Source: Lentisphaerae bacterium ADurb.Bin242 | GTDB lineage: Bacteria; Verrucomicrobiota; Lentisphaeria; Victivallales; UBA1829 | Direction: 5' to 3' | DNA: 64,000 bases | Assembly (NCBI GenBank): GCA_002069785.1 | Contig: MWCA01000005.1 | Span: 50,622-114,621, forward strand | In this document: one piece after another, positions 59,104 through 64,000 of the stretch | Position numbering within the stretch: the stretch's first letter is position 1 | Layout: each line of letters begins with the position of its first letter | Notes under the pieces: model-generated | Database searches by the model: none | The model's input: the letters and a program-made list of their open reading frames with translations, nothing else | Told to the model about the DNA's origin: nothing | Translations under genes and position numbers: made by a program

Positions 59104-61352
59104 CTCTCCAGAAAGATTTCCATATATGAACGGACATTATCCAGAGTCACTCCCTGGCTCGTCGCGCTGAGCGCCTCTCCGCCCGGAGGCGTATGGCGAC
59201 GGTGAAAGACCCCGTAGATGCGGTTCAATTTGTCATGCTCCGGGACATATTCCAGCGCGGCAAGCGGGACCGTGACAAGCGCCTCCCAGGAGGTTTCCCC
59301 CCTGCGGTATTCGACCTTCATGCCGGAGTTCCATTTGCGCTCGCTTCTTCTCGCGTCGAAGGTATTTCCGTAACGGTCGAAGGAAAGGGTATGGAGATTC
59401 TTCTTCCGGCTTCCGGCGAAATGGAGGGAGACGAAATCTCCGGGAATCCATTGGTCGAAAACGCCGCCTTTCGCTTGCGGGTCCGGCGGGGACGCCTCCG
59501 CGCAATTCACCTTGATGTAAAGGTTCTTCGCATCGTGGAGCATCGCCACTGACGTGGCGGCAGGGAACGGTATCTCACGGTGGGCGAAGGTGGAGAAATC
59601 GGAAAAGACCGAAGTCTCTTTCCAATCCGGGGAATCGAATCCGGGTTCCGCACCCGTTTTCTTCACGATGATCCGCGATTTCAGCCCGCACCCCGCGTCG
59701 AATGCGGCGCGCGCCAACTGGACCAGCTTCCGGCTGACGGGATGTTTCGCCGCTTTTTCCGCCTCATCCAGCAGGGCGCGCAGATTCTGTTCTTCGCCCG
59801 TTTCGATGAAATACTTTTTCGAGGTGCTGATGAGCCGGTCATTATAGGTGGAGACATCGGGCTTCGAAAACCAGAGGTCGTGAATCCTGCGGTAGTACTT
59901 CTTCATCGCCGGCGCCGCCTCACGGTAGGTACGCTCGAGGAAGCGGCTGCGCAGCGTCTCCAGGTCCTGGTTCGGATCCCACCAGAGCCGCGTGATGGTC
60001 CACGCCGTAACCGCATTGGCATCCCAGTATGCGGACGGCATCGGGTCCCAGTTGGAGGCATCCCTGTCCACGGGGTGTTCCGCCGTGAACTCCCTGACAC
60101 CGTGTTTCATGGCAAAACGCATATCCTTCACGGCGACGTATTCATCCGGGCGCGGGAAGCCGCCGTTGCATCCGTAATATTCGCGGAGGCGGATCTCCTT
60201 TCCGACTTTGCGGTAATCCAGCAGAAGTTTCCCGAAATCTTCTGATCCTTTCAGCGGCTTGCAGTCCTCATACGTCGTCTTCATGTCGCGAGGATGCGGA
60301 TGAAAAGACACCAGGATGTGGTCCGAAATTCTGACCTTCGGAGAAATGATGAGGTAGAGATAGGCGTAAACCAGGGTCCTGATCTTGTATTTCGACCAGA
60401 CCTTTTCCGCAATCGGATTCACGAAGAGATACCAGCGCGTCGACAGGAACGCCGGATCGTCCTTCGTCACGACGGAGCCGTCCGGGAGCCGGATCGGCGC
60501 AAGGCATCCGGCGCATCGGCAGACGATGGACGTGTCGTTGATCCCGAGCATCAGCGTATCCATGGGAAGCCTTTCCTCGATCCATCCGGAAAGATTTTTC
60601 TCATAGACTTCTCCGATTCCGGGCGCGGTCAGACAGAGGGAGCCCCCGGGACGGCGGATGCCGCGTATTTCCGGGAAAAACTCCGGATTGCTTTTGAACC
60701 ACGCTTTTTCGGGCATGATCCGCGCAAAAATATGCCCTCCCAGTTCCCGCTGCATCCCCCATTCGGCGCAGGATTCGGCGGACGCCTTGCTCCAGTTCTC
60801 ATTATTGCGGACCCGCCACAGCGAGTCCTTCAACGTCCCGGAGACCAGTGTCAGCCCGAGGCCGCGCACCCGCGAATACGGCCTGTCGAGCTCATCGATC
60901 CGTGTCGCGGTAAAATCTTTCTGCTTGGAAAATACGGTATATTGCGGGCGCGGCCAGATGATGTCGCTGTTGTTTTCCAGAAAACGGAACACGCCGTTCA
61001 GGGTTCCTTTCGGGATGCTCCCGAATATATAGAGGTTTCCATTTCTGTTCCGGCAGGCATAGCCGTCGGAACCCTCCAGCGCCTTCAGGTCCTCCGCGAA
61101 TTCCGAGGCGTTGCCTTTTCCGAGGAAGATTTTCACGCCCTCCGCGCCGCCAGTGTCCCTGACGGGAAGCTCCGCTCCGGTGATCTCCCTGATCCAATAT
61201 TGGAGTTCCTGCGCGGCGAACCGTTCCGCCGGAGACGGAGACGGCGGGAGAATGATTTCAGCCTCCGCCCTCCCGTTCCTGACAAGCGCAATCTCCGCCG
61301 CATATGAGACGGCGGAAAGGATCACCAACAGTAAAATCGAGTTCAATTTCAT
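59100..61352 (-). CDS. Secreted DUF4838-family protein with CBM9-like C-terminus
   Basis: This 750-residue protein has a signal peptide (MKLNSILLLVILSAVSYA). The first domain resembles the alpha-glucuronidase N-terminal domain (ERFAAQELQYWIREITGAEL, then GTLNGVFRFLE). The DUF4838 core carries NDTSIVCRCAGC, the same D-x4-C-x-C-x2-C motif as the two cassette 3 proteins. The last 190 residues are CBM9-like (FDSPDWKETSVF, NLYIKVNCAEA, WEALVTVPLAALEY). It is shorter than its two relatives. It lies 37 bases after the glycosidase-like gene and overlaps the downstream gene by ATGA. Confidence 0.8.
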   Translation of the reverse strand: MKLNSILLLVILSAVSYAAEIALVRNGRAEAEIILPPSPSPAERFAAQELQYWIREITGAELPVRDTGGAEGVKIFLGKGNASEFAEDLKALEGSDGYACRNRNGNLYIFGSIPKGTLNGVFRFLENNSDIIWPRPQYTVFSKQKDFTATRIDELDRPYSRVRGLGLTLVSGTLKDSLWRVRNNENWSKASAESCAEWGMQRELGGHIFARIMPEKAWFKSNPEFFPEIRGIRRPGGSLCLTAPGIGEVYEKNLSGWIEERLPMDTLMLGINDTSIVCRCAGCLAPIRLPDGSVVTKDDPAFLSTRWYLFVNPIAEKVWSKYKIRTLVYAYLYLIISPKVRISDHILVSFHPHPRDMKTTYEDCKPLKGSEDFGKLLLDYRKVGKEIRLREYYGCNGGFPRPDEYVAVKDMRFAMKHGVREFTAEHPVDRDASNWDPMPSAYWDANAVTAWTITRLWWDPNQDLETLRSRFLERTYREAAPAMKKYYRRIHDLWFSKPDVSTYNDRLISTSKKYFIETGEEQNLRALLDEAEKAAKHPVSRKLVQLARAAFDAGCGLKSRIIVKKTGAEPGFDSPDWKETSVFSDFSTFAHREIPFPAATSVAMLHDAKNLYIKVNCAEASPPDPQAKGGVFDQWIPGDFVSLHFAGSRKKNLHTLSFDRYGNTFDARRSERKWNSGMKVEYRRGETSWEALVTVPLAALEYVPEHDKLNRIYGVFHRRHTPPGGEALSATSQGVTLDNVRSYMEIFLER

Positions 61353-61389
61353 CCTTATGCTCCGATTGTTTCGATTTCCGTACGGGAAA

Positions 61390-63579
61390 TCAATCCCAGT
61401 TCAATTTTTCTTCGGCTTTGAGCCTGACCGATTCCACGAACCGGAACTCCCCTGCTTCGAGCGCAATATCCTCCTCATAACCGAAATGATGCAGCCTCAC
61501 GGCATGCCCCCGGTCGAAATCGATGTTGTAAAGGCAGATCGTCCCCGCGTCAGGGAAGTAGGAATATGCGACGAAGCGGCACTCCACGCCCGATTCCCCG
61601 TTTCCATCCGTGATGTAGACGTGCCCCCGCACCCGCTTCGCCACACAGCGGCAGAGCTGTCCGAATATCCCCCCGTGTCCTTCCGCGACGGAGCCGGGGC
61701 CGTTGTCCAGGTCGAGCGCGCCGGGATAGCACCAGGTGTTGATGAAATAGACCTCTCCCCTGCCCCATTTCCGCCGCAGGATCACGGGCTGGAACTCCAG
61801 GTCCTCCGCCGCCAGGATTTCCGCATCGGGGTCCGTGATCTCCAGATCGCCGATTCGGATCCCCATATTTCCGTAACGCCGCCCGATGCTGATCCCCAGT
61901 TCATTGGGTTCCATTTCCGGTCCGCAAATCCAGTGAATGCGTTTCCCGCATCCCTTGACCCTCACTCCGCAAAGCTCGGAGAAATCCCCTCCGTTGACAA
62001 GCTCCTCCACGGAAAACGATTGGTGTTTCCGTGTTTCGTTCTTCGAAAGATGCGGCAGAGAAATGCACAGGATGCCGCCGTTTTTCACATATTGCGACAG
62101 GATCGCATATTGTTTTTCGGAACACGTGTTCCATCCGGCGAAGATCAGGGCTTTCCAGTTGGCGTTCAGCATTTCGGCGCTGATCTCGTCGAAGGCAAAG
62201 GAGACAATGTCGAAAACACCGAACGGAGTACCTGAAATGAATTTATTGAGGTATTCTCCGAGAACCGGCGGGCACGGCGCGAACACCTCCTGGACGATCG
62301 TCCATCCGTGCTCCGGCGGCCCCTCGAACCAGAGCGGATTCTTCTCCGCGACCGGATAGGCTCCGGCGATCGCCATGTTGTGGTTTTCCTCGCCGGAACA
62401 GATATCGTAATTCCCCTTCACGACCGCAACCGTCGTCTCCGGCTGTCCCGCGGGCGTCCCATGCTTCCGGACGAACTCATAGAATTCGGCGGTCGTCTCC
62501 CGGTATTTCCGGGCAACGGGCGAACGGTAATCGATCAGCGGATAGCTTCGCCTCGCCTCGGGCACCATTTTGTAAAAATCGCGGGGGTCCCTGCGGCGGA
62601 TGTTTCCAAACTCCACCCGGGGCGTCCGCAGCATCGGATGATCGCTGTAGTGGCTCTGGAGATACCAGTTCCCCGACTCGTTGATGATCATCTTGCAGCC
62701 GTGCATGTATTTCAGGAGGAACGCGGCTTTCAGGAGCGGGAACTTGTATCTGCTGGAAAACGGCAGCATGCTGTAATGCTCGTGCGCGATGTGGGAGCCC
62801 CAGAACGGGAGCCGGTGCTGGCGGAACAGCCCGCGCCCCAGCGCGGAGGATATGGTCAGGTTGGGAAACGCGATATCCTCCTGGACAGGGACATCCACGC
62901 CTCCCGCGACCTCGTAGTCCAGATGGAACCCGGCGTTGGTGGACATGATGACGCCCCACCCCGCGGCTTTCCTCCGCTTGACATGTTCCGCAACACGTTC
63001 GCGGAGGTCTTTTGCCAAAGCTCCCAGGGTAACGGATTCCAACTCCTCCATTTTCACATGCTTGCCTTCAAGCCCGAAATTGTAGCATTCCCCGATATCG
63101 TAACCGAGATACCATTTCCCTTTGTCGCGGAGCTGCTGGAGCCATTCCTCCCCGGCTTCGCCGCAAAGGACCATCGTATAGATGCCGAGCGACTTCGCCT
63201 TGTCGATGAATTTGATCATTCCCGCGCCGTAACGGTTCATATACTCCTTGTAGTCCGGGCCGTCTTCGAAAGTGAGGTTTTTCCCGTTCTCCCAGTCCGG
63301 TATGGGAGGTTCAATACCGAGGTCCTCCAAAGCAAAACACCGGTAAGTGTTCACAGGGGTCCGCAGGGAGCGGCACCCCCATATCTGGGCGGTGTTTCCC
63401 TGATTGTCGCGTACGACGCGTTCCAGCCATTCCGGCAGGGTCAGGTTTTCCGGCACCCAGACCGTACGCGATTTCCCGGACAGCGTCAGGCAGTTCTCCT
63501 TGCTGTCATAAACTCCAGTTCCGAAGTACAGCCCGCACTCCGGGAGCTGCAATTTCACCCATTCCTTCATTCCGCTCAT
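61390..63579 (-). CDS. Cytosolic glycoside-hydrolase-like protein with glutamine-amidotransferase-like domain
   Basis: This 729-residue protein lacks a signal peptide. The first 420 residues look like a TIM barrel with GIYTMVLCGEAGEEW, AGFHLDYEVAGGVDVPVQED and CKMIINESGNWY as possible active-site strands. Residues about 430-600 resemble a class-I amidotransferase/ThuA-type domain (NWKALIFAGWNTCSEKQ, YVKNGGILCISLPHLS), as in beta-galactosidase-type enzymes. The C-terminal 100 residues are a beta-sandwich. It lies 21 bases after a CBM9-like gene and 37 bases before a DUF4838 gene. No GH family is assigned. Confidence 0.6.
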   Translation of the reverse strand: MSGMKEWVKLQLPECGLYFGTGVYDSKENCLTLSGKSRTVWVPENLTLPEWLERVVRDNQGNTAQIWGCRSLRTPVNTYRCFALEDLGIEPPIPDWENGKNLTFEDGPDYKEYMNRYGAGMIKFIDKAKSLGIYTMVLCGEAGEEWLQQLRDKGKWYLGYDIGECYNFGLEGKHVKMEELESVTLGALAKDLRERVAEHVKRRKAAGWGVIMSTNAGFHLDYEVAGGVDVPVQEDIAFPNLTISSALGRGLFRQHRLPFWGSHIAHEHYSMLPFSSRYKFPLLKAAFLLKYMHGCKMIINESGNWYLQSHYSDHPMLRTPRVEFGNIRRRDPRDFYKMVPEARRSYPLIDYRSPVARKYRETTAEFYEFVRKHGTPAGQPETTVAVVKGNYDICSGEENHNMAIAGAYPVAEKNPLWFEGPPEHGWTIVQEVFAPCPPVLGEYLNKFISGTPFGVFDIVSFAFDEISAEMLNANWKALIFAGWNTCSEKQYAILSQYVKNGGILCISLPHLSKNETRKHQSFSVEELVNGGDFSELCGVRVKGCGKRIHWICGPEMEPNELGISIGRRYGNMGIRIGDLEITDPDAEILAAEDLEFQPVILRRKWGRGEVYFINTWCYPGALDLDNGPGSVAEGHGGIFGQLCRCVAKRVRGHVYITDGNGESGVECRFVAYSYFPDAGTICLYNIDFDRGHAVRLHHFGYEEDIALEAGEFRFVESVRLKAEEKLNWD

Positions 63580-63600
63580 TCCTCTTTTGTTAACACAATG

Positions 63601-64000
63601 TCAGTTCTGGTTCAATGTCAGTTCTCCGAACGAATCCATCTGATGGACCCATCCGCCGTTCCAGCTTGCCATCTCGCGCAGCATGCGCGGTTCACCTTTC
63701 GGGGTCCGCGTCCCGGAGTCGTAGGATTTTCCGCGGACCGCCTGAAAAAGGAGACGGTTGTTCTCCGTGATGTTGAGCCCGATCTCATCGAGGGGCACCT
63801 TCACGATCGCGGACCATTTATCGGGATAGCGTTTGACTCTGCGCTTCCATGTCCCGTTCCAGGAGCTGTCGTATCCCTTCGCATCGAACAGGACGTCCCC
63901 GGCGCCGTTTTCATTGCCACAGTCGAACATGAACTGGTAATAGACGCCCGTGGCGGCGTGTCCGAGGAAAAATTCCATAACGTCTCCGCGCGGGATTGCC
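63601..64000 (-). CDS. CBM9-like protein, C-terminal part (cut by window edge)
   Basis: The reverse strand is open from the window edge to a stop at 63601. The visible 132 residues include AIPRGDVMEFFLGHAATG, SWNGTWKRRVKRY, WSAIVKVPLDEIGL and LLFQAVRGKSYDSG. These match the last half of the CBM9-like domains that end the two DUF4838 proteins at 52968 and 59100. This is probably the end of another large exported carbohydrate-active protein. An internal ATG at 63978 is not the true start because the frame continues upstream without a break. Confidence 0.65.
   Translation of the reverse strand, partial: AIPRGDVMEFFLGHAATGVYYQFMFDCGNENGAGDVLFDAKGYDSSWNGTWKRRVKRYPDKWSAIVKVPLDEIGLNITENNRLLFQAVRGKSYDSGTRTPKGEPRMLREMASWNGGWVHQMDSFGELTLNQN

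Noticed and set aside
63601..63978. Treating the ATG at 63978 as the start of a 125-aa gene
   Set aside because: The frame continues to the window edge and the residues before the ATG fit the CBM9-like fold, so the gene is cut rather than short.
1..64000. tRNA, rRNA, CRISPR arrays, integrases, insertion sequences
   Set aside because: Looked for by eye; no T-loop/acceptor pattern, repeat-spacer array or transposase/integrase motif was found. A covariance-model scan would be needed to exclude small RNA genes fully.

Overview
The window reads as a chromosomal segment of a PVC-superphylum bacterium, most like Lentisphaerota (Victivallales). This placement is inference from gene content. The pointers are four short pseudopilin-like proteins with an FTLIELL start and an RH-x9-D[GM]H C-terminal motif, many GntR-HTH/LacI-type sensor regulators and AraC regulators paired with secreted sugar-active proteins, three DUF4838-type proteins, and no SusC/SusD pair. 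There is no rRNA, recognisable tRNA, CRISPR array, IS element or phage gene. Coding density is high, and many neighbouring genes overlap by ATGA.

Layout. 1-379: 5' part of glgC (minus strand). 562-5948: promoter and a complete rnfABCDGE operon (ion-translocating ferredoxin:NAD+ oxidoreductase). 5986-11608 (minus): cassette 1, regulator > pseudopilin > 1252-aa secreted sugar-active protein. 11948-17473: NYN/cold-shock-like protein, then an Mla/MCE lipid-transport operon ending in an exported alpha/beta hydrolase. 17493-22665 (minus): cassette 2, with the same gene order as cassette 1. 22841-25334: regulator, GNAT acetyltransferase, amidohydrolase. 25351-29960: cytosolic 712-aa carbohydrate-active-type protein facing an AraC/PocR-like regulator, then a Gfo/Idh/MocA oxidoreductase behind a palindromic operator. 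30059-34150: exported protein, membrane protein, PaaK-like CoA ligase, NAGPA-type phosphodiester glycosidase. 34140-39270: AraC regulator facing an oxidoreductase/unknown/ceramidase-like/creatininase-like operon. 39271-41662: a long gene-poor stretch with a structured candidate leader, sodB, and a chloroperoxidase-type hydrolase. 41860-47699: cassette 4, a variant with FAD oxidoreductase > pseudopilin > beta-helix protein and a divergent AraC/PocR-like regulator. 47844-55520: cassette 3, carbohydrate-binding-like protein > regulator > pseudopilin > DUF4838 > DUF4838 lipoprotein. 55711-57944: AraC regulator and FrhB-like iron-sulfur protein on overlapping divergent promoters. 58114-64000 (minus): operon of a CBM9-like protein (cut by the window edge), a glycosidase-like protein, a DUF4838 protein and an exported protein.

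The main theme is glycan use without SusCD-type machinery. Four times a pseudopilin-like gene lies immediately upstream of a large exported carbohydrate-active protein, and three times a GntR/LacI-type sugar sensor precedes the pseudopilin on the same strand. This regulator-pseudopilin-enzyme cassette is the best candidate for an undescribed system. Several promoters carry clear operator-like repeats: a TCTAGACA inverted repeat, ATTGT repeats every 10 bp, AraC-type direct repeats 21 bp apart, and a 16-bp LacI-type palindrome lying inside a 17-bp promoter spacer.

Limits: all calls come from reading the sequence by eye. Family names rest on motif recognition, and enzyme substrates are not determined.
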